A DNA stretch of 36,645 nucleotides from an uncultured Muribaculaceae bacterium (GCA_910586895.1 CAJUIW010000018.1:1-36645), one strand, 5' to 3'. Counted from the stretch's first letter, positions 26,368-35,045 are shown. Program-made: numbers and translations. Notes: generated by a model not told the origin, from the sequence alone.

Positions 26368-27437
26368 TTCCTTATATCCTGTTCATAGCTGTGATGCTTG
26401 TGCTGCACCGCTGCCGATGGCCTAAGGCTATGGTGGTGGTGCTGGTGCTGTTTGCAGCGCTCCGCTACGACACGGGATGGGACTATCATATGTACTATAG
26501 CTTCAGCACCGAAACAGGACGTTTCTTTGCTGAACGGCAGTATTCATGGTTCTGGAATATGCTTTTCAGCATAGGACGAATGACGGAGCTGAGATGGCTT
26601 CCGATAACTATTACAGCTTTTATCACGTATCCGGTACTGTATGTCGGGCTCAAGATGCTTTACCGCAGTAATGTAGGCGGTATATCGGACGCTTTGTTGG
26701 TGTATGCGCTGTGGCCATATCTGTATCTGAGTTCGTTCAGTATTATCCGTCAGGCTCTTGCGATGGCGATAATAGTGTGCATATTCGCAGTGCTGAACTC
26801 ACGCTACAAAGTATGGGTAAAAGCGGTAGTGCTTGTGGTGCTGTACTTCGCGGCATTTGTAGCCCATCCGTCAGCACTTGTGATGATACTGCTTATTCCG
26901 GTATATATATTCCGGCGTATGATGTCATTGAAACTGGCGCTGATAGTATTCGGGTCGGCTATATTCATATTGGGCAGTCTTCAGCTGATACTCGGTATGA
27001 TCGATATCAAGGGCATGGCTCACTATATCGGTTATCTTGACTCAGGACAGGAGGTGGGCGGCCTGATATGGCTGCTGCTTGCTGCTATCGAAGTATACCT
27101 GATAGTGGCGGGAATGCAGAAGAAGCGCCGGCGTCTGTCGGTGGAATTCCAGCAGGCATATTTCCTGAGTGTGTTCGGCGTCGGACTCCTGGCCGCAATA
27201 TACGGAGTGCTGCATTCGGCGGCAATATCACGCATAGCTGACTATTTCGCGATGTTCATGATATTTACGGTATTCCCTTGTGCAGCAATGTTCAAGTGGC
27301 AGAAACCTCTACGTACAGTTATCAGCGTTTCAATGGCGGCGCTGTTCCTGTTCTATCTTGTATATACTGACACTGGACTGAAAATGGGTATGTCAAGTAG
27401 CCGTTTTCTTCCGTATAAAACGCTTTTGGAGGAGTGA
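26364..27437 (+). CDS. EpsG/Wzy-like polysaccharide polymerase
   Basis: Polytopic inner-membrane protein of 357 residues with about nine to ten hydrophobic segments, probably joining lipid-linked repeat units in the periplasm. The N-terminal stretch VLFAALRYDTGWDYHMYYSF (about 30-49) is the hallmark of the EpsG family (a Y/F-R-x-x-x-G-x-D-Y pattern after the first helices). A middle segment SFSIIRQALAMAIIVCIFAV is also typical. The sequence is too variable for substrate prediction. The start is in the ATGA overlap with the phosphatase gene, and it ends just before the flippase gene. Only one polymerase candidate is present, as expected for a Wzx/Wzy pathway. Confidence 0.85.
   Translation: MIPYILFIAVMLVLHRCRWPKAMVVVLVLFAALRYDTGWDYHMYYSFSTETGRFFAERQYSWFWNMLFSIGRMTELRWLPITITAFITYPVLYVGLKMLYRSNVGGISDALLVYALWPYLYLSSFSIIRQALAMAIIVCIFAVLNSRYKVWVKAVVLVVLYFAAFVAHPSALVMILLIPVYIFRRMMSLKLALIVFGSAIFILGSLQLILGMIDIKGMAHYIGYLDSGQEVGGLIWLLLAAIEVYLIVAGMQKKRRRLSVEFQQAYFLSVFGVGLLAAIYGVLHSAAISRIADYFAMFMIFTVFPCAAMFKWQKPLRTVISVSMAALFLFYLVYTDTGLKMGMSSSRFLPYKTLLEE
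27428..27434 (+). promoter_or_regulatory. Shine-Dalgarno site that decides the flippase start
   Basis: GGAGGAG ends eight bases before ATG 27443. It favours that ATG over the in-frame GTG at 27434, which has no such site. Confidence 0.6.
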
Positions 27438-27442
27438 TAGGG

Positions 27443-28816
27443 ATGAAATCAAGAATCAGGATTCCGGCCCGTGTGCAAGCGTTTCTCAACTCGGGAGACA
27501 GCCGCAGTGTCACGGTAAAGCGAAATATACTCGGTTCGGTAGGGGTAAAGGTAGCCAATATCGGTATCCAGCTGCTGTTGGTCCCCATGACCTTGGGATA
27601 TCTTGATGATGAACTGTACGGAATATGGCTGACGGTTTCATCCATTATAATGTGGATAGGATATTTTGACATCGGCCTGACGGCCGGACTGCGCAACCGT
27701 CTGTCGGAAGCGCTTGCCAAGGATGACTACGAACGTGGCCGTCAGCTTGTGAGTACGGCATATGTGCTTCTGCTGCTGATATTTGTGCCTTTCGGGATAA
27801 TCCTGTCAGCAATAATACCGCATATAGAGTGGAGCCATCTGCTTAATGTCGATCCATCGTATAATGATGAACTGATAGTGGTGATGGAGATTCTGCTGTC
27901 GGCATTCGCGCTGCAGATGGTATTCTCAGCCATAACCTCGATACTGACTGCCGTGCAGAAGGTGGCCATGGCATCGGCATTCCCTATGCTCGGCAATCTG
28001 TTCAGCCTTATAGCGATATTGATACTCAAGGAGTTTACCCACGGGTCGCTTGAGATACTGGCACTTTCGATATCTTATATCCCTGTGGCGGTACTGATAG
28101 TAAGCTCGCTGATATTTTTCGGCGGAAGCCTGCGAAGAATACGGCCGGGAGTGAAGTGGGTGCGCATGAGGCTCGGCCGTGATATTTTTTCACTCGGAAT
28201 ACAATTCTTCATCATACAGATACAGCTCCTGGTGGTATATCAGAGCACGAATCTGCTTATAGCATACGTGTCGTCGCCTGTGGAAGTGACGAGTTTCAAT
28301 GTTGCATACCGCTATATAAATACCGCCTCGATGATACTGTATGTGATAATCAGCCCGCTGTGTCCGGCATTCACTGATGCGTTCACAAAGAAGGACTACG
28401 GTTGGATGCGCATGGTGTATAACAAGATGACGTATCTCTATGCTGCGGCATTAGGGTGCATAGTACTGATGGTATTGCTCGCTCCGATAGTGTTCAGGAT
28501 ATGGGTGGATGATGCGGATATATCGCCGGTGATTATGACGGTATCGGTGGGAGTGTATGTGGCCGTGTATTCCTGGGTGTCCATACAGGCTGTACTGATA
28601 AACGGAATAGGATCGATACGGATCGAGACGCTTGTCACTACGGCCGGAATGCTTGTGATGGTTCCTCTGGCACTTCTGCTGGGGCGCAGCGCCGGACTCG
28701 GAGCGATAGGTATCGTGACGGCGATGACAATAATCAATGTAGTGTATGCGCTGTGCTTCACGGTTCAGCTGCGTAAGATACTGTCGGGCAGCTGCGCGCC
28801 GGTATGGCTAAAATAA
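27443..28816 (+). CDS. Wzx-like oligosaccharide flippase
   Basis: Moves lipid-linked repeat units across the inner membrane. The 457-residue protein has about twelve to fourteen hydrophobic segments and the N-terminal pattern of MATE/polysaccharide-synthesis transporters: NILGSVGVKVANIGIQLLLV, then YGIWLTVSSIIMWIGYFDIG and LTAGLRNRLSEALAKDDYER. This last run (helix end, GLRNRLSEA) is common in Bacteroidales Wzx proteins. The start is set by a Shine-Dalgarno site. It ends four bases before the acyltransferase gene. The substrate is unknown. Confidence 0.92.
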   Translation: MKSRIRIPARVQAFLNSGDSRSVTVKRNILGSVGVKVANIGIQLLLVPMTLGYLDDELYGIWLTVSSIIMWIGYFDIGLTAGLRNRLSEALAKDDYERGRQLVSTAYVLLLLIFVPFGIILSAIIPHIEWSHLLNVDPSYNDELIVVMEILLSAFALQMVFSAITSILTAVQKVAMASAFPMLGNLFSLIAILILKEFTHGSLEILALSISYIPVAVLIVSSLIFFGGSLRRIRPGVKWVRMRLGRDIFSLGIQFFIIQIQLLVVYQSTNLLIAYVSSPVEVTSFNVAYRYINTASMILYVIISPLCPAFTDAFTKKDYGWMRMVYNKMTYLYAAALGCIVLMVLLAPIVFRIWVDDADISPVIMTVSVGVYVAVYSWVSIQAVLINGIGSIRIETLVTTAGMLVMVPLALLLGRSAGLGAIGIVTAMTIINVVYALCFTVQLRKILSGSCAPVWLK

Positions 28817-28820
28817 CTGA

Positions 28821-29735
28821 ATGGCTATGAATGGTGATACATACATACGGATAGCAGGAATAATAAAGCGGTGCACTGGGATAAATGACTTTTCATTGTT
28901 CCGCAAGCGGTGCACAAAACGGATAGGAAAGCTGATATACCACAGACATTACAGCGCATCTGATATTATCAGGGTGATGGAGGAGATGGGTATGCAGCGC
29001 GGAAGTCTTGTATGTGTGCATGCGTCGATGATGCAGTTCTATAATTACGACGGAACCGCTCAGGAACTGATAGATGGCATAATGGAGTCAATAGGTCCTG
29101 AAGGAACTCTTATGATGCCTGCATTTCCGGCACATATAGATGGATATGACTATTCCGAGCCGTTTTTCTTTGATGTGGATAATGACAAGACCGGAGCGGG
29201 ATATCTTGCCGAGGTGTTCCGGCAGATGAAGGGGGTGAAGCGGAGCGCTGTCGCGAAATCCTCGGCATGTGCCATAGGCCCGCTTGCAGATTATCTTGTA
29301 GGTGAACATCATCTCTGTCAGGACTGCTGGGATGCCTATTCGCCATGGTACAGGATGTGCCTCGAGGGGGGACTGGTGTTCAACCTCGGAATGCCGCGGT
29401 CATATATCGGGACATTCCATCACTGCGTGGAAAGCACACTGAAGAATGAACATCCCTACTGGGAACAATTTTTTAACCGGAAGGGTTATTATAACTATGT
29501 CAGCGGAGGGCAACGCGGCGAGTACGTAAATATGGACAGTGACCTTGTGAGAAAGACACGAGAAAGTCAGGTCACCCGGTACTTTACGGAAGAGGAGTGG
29601 AGCATCCGCAAATTGTCAAACCTTGAAATCAAGATGTTCAACAGCCGTAAGGCTCTGGACAAGATGATAGAACTTGGCCGGAAAGGAGTGTCGGTGTACA
29701 GGATACCATCGGCAGCCAATTATAACAAGGCCTAA
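28821..29735 (+). CDS. AAC(3)-family N-acyltransferase of a polysaccharide locus
   Basis: Belongs by sequence to the aminoglycoside 3-N-acetyltransferase fold (Antibiotic_NAT). MQRGSLVCVHASMMQF near residue 54 and GPEGTLMMPAFPAH near residue 92 match the opening motifs, and VFRQMKGVKRSAVAKSSAC the conserved CoA-region segment. The 304-residue length fits. In this setting it more probably acetylates or formylates an amino sugar or other amine of the polymer than an antibiotic, since relatives are found in many capsule loci. Another ATG six bases later is possible. It is four bases after wzx and 22 before the next glycosyltransferase. A link to the aminotransferase encoded in the same locus is plausible, as that enzyme would supply an amine. 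Confidence 0.82.
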   Translation: MAMNGDTYIRIAGIIKRCTGINDFSLFRKRCTKRIGKLIYHRHYSASDIIRVMEEMGMQRGSLVCVHASMMQFYNYDGTAQELIDGIMESIGPEGTLMMPAFPAHIDGYDYSEPFFFDVDNDKTGAGYLAEVFRQMKGVKRSAVAKSSACAIGPLADYLVGEHHLCQDCWDAYSPWYRMCLEGGLVFNLGMPRSYIGTFHHCVESTLKNEHPYWEQFFNRKGYYNYVSGGQRGEYVNMDSDLVRKTRESQVTRYFTEEEWSIRKLSNLEIKMFNSRKALDKMIELGRKGVSVYRIPSAANYNKA

Positions 29736-29757
29736 AAGAAAAAGCGATATAAGCGAT

Positions 29758-30681
29758 ATGAAGATACCTGTCCTTCTGATAGTATTCAAGCGGTGCGACA
29801 CGGCGCTGAAGGCGCTGGAGCCGATAAGACGCGCACGTCCGGAGCGGATATATATAGCTGCCGACGGGCCTCGCGAGGGTGTGGCCGGCGAGGCTGAGGC
29901 TACGGAGGCCACTCGCAAGGCTGTGCTGGATGCGATAGACTGGCCGTGCGAGGTAAAGACGCTGCTGCGCAAGGAGAACCTGGGGTGCAGCCGCGGGGTG
30001 TACACGGCTATCAACTGGCTGTTTGAGAACGAGGAGGAGGGTATAATAGTGGAGGATGACTGTGTGCTCCGCGATTCGTTTTTCCCATTTGTGGAGGAGA
30101 TGCTCGAGCGCTACCGCGATGACCGTAGGGTGGCTATGGTTGATGCGGCTAACTATCTGCCCAAGGTGGCGATACCGGATTCGTACGGTTTCAGCCGGTT
30201 CAAGTCGACCAACGGGTGGGCCACATGGCGCCGCGCGTGGGCGCTGATGGATATGGATATGAAGTGGCGCGGCACGGAGTATGAACTGTCGGTGATACGC
30301 AACATGGGGTATGGCCGGATGGATATACCTTACTGGCGCTACAGGATGAAGGCTGTGGACGCGGGCGATGTGTCGGCGTGGGACTGGCAGTGGTATTTCA
30401 CAATGGCGGCCCACAATATGCTGGGTATCTATCCGCGGGTGAGCCTCGTGACGAACATAGGATTCGGCGAGGGTGCCACGCATACGTCGTCGGCGAAGAT
30501 GCCGGAGCATTACATATCGCACCATGAGCTGGAGCTGCCGCTGAGGCATCCGGAGTATGTGGTGCCTTTCGAGCCGTTTGAGAAGGCTTTCTACCGGCTT
30601 AACAACACTCCGTTCGAGATTGTGAAGCGGCAGTTTCCGCTGTCGGTAAAGAACTATATAAAGCGACTTGTGCGTCGATAG
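29758..30681 (+). CDS. Glycosyltransferase, GT-A fold (family 2-like)
   Basis: Transfers a sugar from an activated donor to the growing lipid-linked repeat unit in the cytoplasm. The 307-residue protein begins MKIPVLLIVFKR, the nucleotide-binding strand, followed by RIYIAADGPREG. The metal-binding acidic motif is in EEGIIVEDDCVLRDSFFPF (about residues 94-112). Then come the acceptor-side TNGWATWRRAWALMD and VSAWDWQWYF. This pattern (GIIVEDDC and GWATWRRAW) is a recognisable subgroup of Bacteroidales capsule transferases. I chose ATG 29758 rather than a start inside the previous gene. Donor and linkage cannot be deduced. Confidence 0.88.
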   Translation: MKIPVLLIVFKRCDTALKALEPIRRARPERIYIAADGPREGVAGEAEATEATRKAVLDAIDWPCEVKTLLRKENLGCSRGVYTAINWLFENEEEGIIVEDDCVLRDSFFPFVEEMLERYRDDRRVAMVDAANYLPKVAIPDSYGFSRFKSTNGWATWRRAWALMDMDMKWRGTEYELSVIRNMGYGRMDIPYWRYRMKAVDAGDVSAWDWQWYFTMAAHNMLGIYPRVSLVTNIGFGEGATHTSSAKMPEHYISHHELELPLRHPEYVVPFEPFEKAFYRLNNTPFEIVKRQFPLSVKNYIKRLVRR

Positions 30682-30715
30682 TAAAAAGAAGACACACACA
30701 TTAATTCACTCTGAT

Positions 30716-31414
30716 ATGCCTACACTACCAACACCATCGGGCCCGATACGATTCAAGAGCGTGGCTCTGTATCCGGGCGTGCAACAGATAAACAAGGAGA
30801 TAGCGGCTGAGAACCTGAAGCTGCTGAAGGAGATTCTGGACCGCCACGGGGTGCAGTTTCAGCTGGCTTTCGGGTCGCTTTTAGGTGCGGTGAGGGAGCA
30901 TGATTTCATAGATCATGACGAGGATATTGACCTTGCGTTCATGGCTGAGGACCGCGATACGGTGCTGGCGGCGATGCCCGACCTCTATAAGGAGGGGTTC
31001 AGGGTGTGCCGATATGACCGGAGGGACCTTGTGTCGGTGATGCGGCGCGGGGAGTATATAGACTTTTATTTCTACCGTCCTTACGGACACGGACTGCGGA
31101 TATGCTCGGGGTGGTTGAATCTGGAAAGCCACATAACGCGCTCGACCACGATAGAATTCAAGGGCGAGCGGTACAATGTACCGGAGCAGTGGGAGGAGTA
31201 TCTGGTGTCGGAGTACGGCACGGGATGGCGCACTCCGGTGAAGTGGAACAATTACAATATGGGGCGTATGGCTGTGACGCGGCTCGAGCTGAAGGAACGG
31301 CTGAAGGATATGCTGCCGAAGCCTCTGTTCATGTTGCTTGCGGGACGTGCACAGCGTAAGCTTGAGGAGAGGTGCAAGGCCCGGTTAAGAAAAAATTTAA
31401 ATTACAAGATATGA
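30716..31414 (+). CDS. LicD-family phosphotransferase
   Basis: LicD-type enzymes move a phosphorylated group, classically phosphocholine from CDP-choline, onto a sugar of a surface polysaccharide. The 232-residue protein has the nucleotidyltransferase-fold signature FGSLLGAVREHDFIDHDEDIDL (split around residues 50-72), with the acidic pair that binds metal. YIDFYFYRPYG and YNVPEQWEEYL follow, as expected of LicD. ATG 30716 was chosen because upstream codons overlap the previous gene. It overlaps the next gene by four bases (ATGA). Next-door genes for an aminotransferase and a CTP-using enzyme suggest that the donor is a CDP-linked compound made within the locus. Confidence 0.9.
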   Translation: MPTLPTPSGPIRFKSVALYPGVQQINKEIAAENLKLLKEILDRHGVQFQLAFGSLLGAVREHDFIDHDEDIDLAFMAEDRDTVLAAMPDLYKEGFRVCRYDRRDLVSVMRRGEYIDFYFYRPYGHGLRICSGWLNLESHITRSTTIEFKGERYNVPEQWEEYLVSEYGTGWRTPVKWNNYNMGRMAVTRLELKERLKDMLPKPLFMLLAGRAQRKLEERCKARLRKNLNYKI

Positions 31415-32457
31415 AGACTTATGCTTTCCCCGGTATAATCGAGGACAGAATACTTGAGATAGGAGCGCGGCAGATACCATATATGCGCACTCCGGAGTTT
31501 TCGGCTGTCAACAAGGACTCGGAGCGGCTGCTGCTTGATATGGCAGGGTGCCGCGAGGGGCGCGTGATAATCTATACGGGCTCGGGCACGGGTGCGATGG
31601 ATGCTGTGGTGAGATGCTACGCATCGACCCGGGGCAAGGCTATGGTGATAGACGGGGGCTCGTTCGGACACCGCTGGGAGGAGCTGTGCCGCTACTACGA
31701 CGTGCCGTGCGCCACGATGAAGGTGGAGTTTGGCAAGGATGTGGATTATGCGGCTCTGGAGGCTATGATGGAGCGGGAGCGCCCGGGAGTGCTGCTGTTT
31801 CAGCATCATGAGACATCGTCGGGGCAGCTGTTTGACGTGAAGCGGATATGCGAGATGTGCCGCCGGCACGGGGTGTCGCCTGTGGTGGACATAATCAGCA
31901 CTTTCCTTGCGGAGCCGTTTGATATGGATGCCTTAGGCGCGGATATAGCTATAACGAGCTCGCAGAAGGGTCTTAACATCCCTCCGGGGCTATCGGTAGT
32001 ATTCCTGTCGGAGAGGCTTACGGGGTATGACTTCGCGCGGACGTCGTATTATTTCGATTTTCAGGACAATCTGCGGAATATGGAGCGTGGCCAGACTCCG
32101 TTCAGTCCGGCTACCACGATATTTTTACAGCTGAACGAGCGCCTGCGGATGATAGAGGCCGAGGGTGGCGTGGAGGCCAACATAGCGCGTGTACGCGAGC
32201 GGGCCGAGATGTTCAGACGGCTGTGCCGGGAGTACGGATGGCGTGTGGCTGCGGAGAATCCGTCGGCTGCTATCACGGGATTCTATGTGAATGGCAGCGG
32301 CCAGAAGGTGGTGCGCGGCCTGATAGAGAAGTATGACACGTTCGTGATGCCGAGCGGAGGACATGAGAATTTCCTGCGTGTGTCGCACATGGGGCTTCAG
32401 ACGGGGGATGACCTGCGGGAACTGGCTGCGGGAATACATGAATTCGAGACGGAATGA
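31411..32457 (+). CDS. Class V PLP-dependent aminotransferase
   Basis: Pyridoxal-phosphate enzyme of 348 residues in the class V fold shared by alanine-glyoxylate, serine and 2-aminoethylphosphonate aminotransferases. The visible motifs are YTGSGTGAMDAVVRC (about 55-69, phosphate cup), QHHETSSGQLFD (131-142), VVDIISTF (158-165) and ITSSQKGLNIPPGLSVV (181-197), with the cofactor lysine at 186. Substrate is not known. No phosphoenolpyruvate mutase or phosphonopyruvate decarboxylase gene is nearby, so a role in aminoethylphosphonate synthesis is weakly supported. Making a small amino-alcohol phosphate for CDP activation would fit the neighbours better. ATGA overlaps join it to licD before and to the cytidylyltransferase fusion after. 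Confidence 0.88.
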   Translation: MKTYAFPGIIEDRILEIGARQIPYMRTPEFSAVNKDSERLLLDMAGCREGRVIIYTGSGTGAMDAVVRCYASTRGKAMVIDGGSFGHRWEELCRYYDVPCATMKVEFGKDVDYAALEAMMERERPGVLLFQHHETSSGQLFDVKRICEMCRRHGVSPVVDIISTFLAEPFDMDALGADIAITSSQKGLNIPPGLSVVFLSERLTGYDFARTSYYFDFQDNLRNMERGQTPFSPATTIFLQLNERLRMIEAEGGVEANIARVRERAEMFRRLCREYGWRVAAENPSAAITGFYVNGSGQKVVRGLIEKYDTFVMPSGGHENFLRVSHMGLQTGDDLRELAAGIHEFETE

Positions 32458-33800
32458 AGAGAGTAATCACATACGGTACGTATGACCTGTTTCATGAGGG
32501 TCACCTGAATCTGCTGCGGAGGGCCAAGGAGCTTGGCGATTATCTGATAGTGGGGGTGACGACTGACTCGTTTGACCTCGAACGGGGTAAGCTGAACGTG
32601 TGCGACAATCTGATGGACCGTATAGAGGCTGTCAGAGCCACGGGGCTTGCCGACCGTATAGTGATAGAGGAGTACCAGGGTCAGAAGATTGACGACATAC
32701 AGAAGTATGGGGCGGATATATTCGCGATAGGGTCGGACTGGACAGGAAAGTTTGACTATCTGCGCGAGTATTGCGAGGTGGTGTACCTGCCGCGTACGGA
32801 AGGTATATCGTCGACTCAGCTGCGCGAACGGCGCGCGGCTCCGATGCGGCTCGGTGTAGTAGGGTCGGGGAGCATAGCGCGGCGGTTTGCCGACGAGGCG
32901 GCGTGTGTGAGCGGCGTGGATATCGAGGCTCTGTACAATCCAGTGGATGAAAGGGCGGCGCTGTCGTACAACGGTGAGGCGGTGCGCCGGTACACGGGTG
33001 AGTACGGGGAGTTTCTGGATGCGGTGGATGCTGTGTATGTGGCATCGCCTCCGGTGACTCACTACGGGTATGTGCGGGAGGCTCTGCTGAGCGGAAAGCA
33101 TGTGCTGTGCGAGACGCCTTTCGTGCTGAGCGATGCGGAGGCGCGCGAGCTTTACGTGCTGGCCGAGGAGCGTGGGCTGACGCTGATGGTGGCGCTGAAG
33201 ACGGCGTACTGTCCGGCGTTCAATCATCTGATAACGCTGCTGAAATCGGGCGTGATAGGTGATATAGTGGACGTGACGGCATCAGTGACCACTCTGCTGC
33301 CTGATGACGACCGGCGGCGCAAGGCGGCCGTGGGGTCGGGCAGCTTCAATGAGAATTCGTGCTTCCCGCTTCTGCCGATATTGCGGCTACTGGGTACTGA
33401 CTACGAGGATATACGCTTCGTGAGCCGCTTCCGCGAGGGGGTGGATGAATACACGAGGTGCATGATGCAGTATCCGGCGGCTGTGGCTTCATTTCAGGTG
33501 GGGCTCGGCGTGAAGACGGAGGGTAATATGGTGATATCGGGCTCGAAGGGGTATCTGATAGTGCCGGCTCCGTGGTGGAAAACGGATTATTTCGAGGTGC
33601 GGTATGAGAATCCGGCTGAGAACAGGAAGTTTTTCTACCCGTATGCGGGTGAGGGACTCCGGTATGAGATAAAGGAGTTTCTGATGGCTGTGAGGGCCGG
33701 GAAGATGGACTGCGTGAAGCTGACAGAGGGCGAAAATGTGGCTATGGCCGCTATCTGCCGGATGTTTAAGGAGGAGAGTGTACCGGTAGTAAAAATATAA
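32454..33800 (+). CDS. Fusion of TagD-like cytidylyltransferase and Gfo/Idh/MocA oxidoreductase
   Basis: A 448-residue two-domain enzyme. Residues 1-130 form a glycerol-3-phosphate cytidylyltransferase-like domain with YGTYDLFHEGH (7-17, containing HxGH) and RTEGISST (114-121), both needed to couple CTP to a phosphorylated alcohol. From about 131, MRLGVVGSGSIARRF (131-145) opens a Rossmann fold of the Gfo/Idh/MocA type. It continues with VYVASPPVTHYGYVREALLS and a C-terminal alpha/beta domain. The usual EKP motif is CETPF here (220-222), so its lysine is replaced by threonine, which may alter or abolish redox catalysis. The pair of activities suggests synthesis of a CDP-polyol or CDP-amino-alcohol. 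It is coupled by ATGA to the aminotransferase gene. Confidence 0.9.
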   Translation: MKRVITYGTYDLFHEGHLNLLRRAKELGDYLIVGVTTDSFDLERGKLNVCDNLMDRIEAVRATGLADRIVIEEYQGQKIDDIQKYGADIFAIGSDWTGKFDYLREYCEVVYLPRTEGISSTQLRERRAAPMRLGVVGSGSIARRFADEAACVSGVDIEALYNPVDERAALSYNGEAVRRYTGEYGEFLDAVDAVYVASPPVTHYGYVREALLSGKHVLCETPFVLSDAEARELYVLAEERGLTLMVALKTAYCPAFNHLITLLKSGVIGDIVDVTASVTTLLPDDDRRRKAAVGSGSFNENSCFPLLPILRLLGTDYEDIRFVSRFREGVDEYTRCMMQYPAAVASFQVGLGVKTEGNMVISGSKGYLIVPAPWWKTDYFEVRYENPAENRKFFYPYAGEGLRYEIKEFLMAVRAGKMDCVKLTEGENVAMAAICRMFKEESVPVVKI

Positions 33801-33822
33801 ACAGTAAGAAGAGAAGAGTAGT

Positions 33823-34278
33823 ATGGAGGATAAGGTACGAGTGATAGAGGGCGAGGTGTACCGCGATGAACGCGGTGTGATAACGTCGCTCAATGATTTT
33901 CACCTTGAGGGTGCCAACCGGATTTATTTCATACATCATCCGGATACGTCGGTGGTGCGCGGATGGCATGGGCATCGTTGGGAACGGAAGTGGTTTTACT
34001 GCGTGAAGGGTACGTTTGACCTGGCTGTGGTGAAGATTGACGACTGGTTTAATCCGTCGGCTGATCTGGTGCCGGAGGTGTTTCACCTGACGGAGGAGCG
34101 GAGCCGGATAGTGTGCGTGCCTCCGGGGTATGCCAACTGCCTGCGTACCGTGACGCCTGACTCTACAATGATGGTGCTTTCGGGGGTGGTGCTTCCGGAT
34201 GCGTATGCTGATTCTTGGCGCTATCCTACGGAGATGTGGATTGACTGGGCACGAAAAGATATAGATGAGAAAAAATGA
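33823..34278 (+). CDS. RmlC-like cupin, dTDP-sugar epimerase or isomerase family
   Basis: A 151-residue cupin related to dTDP-4-dehydrorhamnose 3,5-epimerase and to WxcM/FdtA-type ketoisomerases. VVRGWHGHRWERKWFYCVKG (about 43-62) matches the region around the RmlC catalytic histidine, and VCVPPGYANCLRTV (about 103-116) the second conserved turn. It is shorter than classical RmlC (about 180 residues), which favours an isomerase or a non-classical epimerase. No rmlA, rmlB or rmlD gene is present in the window, so the nucleotide sugar must be made elsewhere. It starts 22 bases after the fusion gene and overlaps the last glycosyltransferase by four bases. The exact reaction is unknown. Confidence 0.78.
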   Translation: MEDKVRVIEGEVYRDERGVITSLNDFHLEGANRIYFIHHPDTSVVRGWHGHRWERKWFYCVKGTFDLAVVKIDDWFNPSADLVPEVFHLTEERSRIVCVPPGYANCLRTVTPDSTMMVLSGVVLPDAYADSWRYPTEMWIDWARKDIDEKK

Positions 34279-35045
34279 AGATTAGTATCATTACCGTAAC
34301 ATACAACAGCGCTTCGACGCTTGCCGGGACAATGGAGAGTGTGCTCAGCCAGACGCACAGCGACTGGGAGCATATAATAGTGGACGGGGCTTCGACGGAC
34401 GGCACGATGGATGTGGTGCGTCGCCTGGCTCCGCGCTATCCGGAGGGGCGGCTGCGCGTCGTGTCGGAACCTGACAGCGGGCTGTATGACGCTATGAACA
34501 AGGGGCTGCGTATGGCTGAAGGTGATGCTGTGGGAATTCTGAACAGCGATGATTTCTACAGCTCGCCTTATGTGCTGGCGTCGATAGCTGACGCGCTCGA
34601 GAGGAGCGGAAAGGAGGCTGTGTACGGTGATGTGCATTATGTGGATGCAAGGGATACGGAACGGTGTGTGCGCTACTACAGCTCGGCATCGTTCAGGCGA
34701 TGGATGATGCGGCTGGGCTTTATGCCGGCGCATCCGTCGTTTTATTGCCGCTGTGAGGCGTGCCGCCGTGTGGGTGATTATGATACGTCGTTCAGGGTGG
34801 CGGCTGATTTTGAATATCTGCTGCGTGCGCTGTATATCATGCGGCTGAGCACGGAGTATATCAAGCTTGACTGCGTGACGATGCGGCGCGGGGGGATATC
34901 GAGCTCAGGGTTCGGAAGCCACCGCCGCATCCTGAAGGACCACCTGCGGGCGTATCGTAAGCATGGACTGCACGGGGGCTGGCTGCTGGATCCGCTCCGC
35001 TACATTGTGAAGTGTGGCGAGCTGATGGCGGCTAAGCTTAGGTGA
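34275..35045 (+). CDS. Glycosyltransferase family 2
   Basis: Inverting sugar transferase of 256 residues and the last gene of the locus. Family 2 motifs are ISIITVTYNSASTLAGTMES (3-22), IIVDGASTDGTMDV (about 36-49), DSGLYDAMNKGLRMAEGDAV (about 74-93) and GILNSDDFY (about 94-102), with the metal-binding DD. The C-terminal part holds HPSFYCRCEA and FRVAADFEYLLRALY, typical of the WcaA/EpsE subgroup. No membrane segment is present, so it works on the cytoplasmic face. It is joined to the cupin gene by an ATGA overlap. No clear terminator follows; a composite repeat begins 15-20 bases after the stop. Confidence 0.93.
   Translation: MKISIITVTYNSASTLAGTMESVLSQTHSDWEHIIVDGASTDGTMDVVRRLAPRYPEGRLRVVSEPDSGLYDAMNKGLRMAEGDAVGILNSDDFYSSPYVLASIADALERSGKEAVYGDVHYVDARDTERCVRYYSSASFRRWMMRLGFMPAHPSFYCRCEACRRVGDYDTSFRVAADFEYLLRALYIMRLSTEYIKLDCVTMRRGGISSSGFGSHRRILKDHLRAYRKHGLHGGWLLDPLRYIVKCGELMAAKLR

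Noticed and set aside
29638..30699. A 353-codon minus-strand frame opposite the glycosyltransferase at 29758
   Set aside because: An antisense shadow. The plus strand has the catalytic motifs and fits the operon.
31411..32457. 2-aminoethylphosphonate transaminase as a firm call
   Set aside because: The class V fold fits, but phosphoenolpyruvate mutase and phosphonopyruvate decarboxylase genes are absent from the locus, so the substrate is left open.
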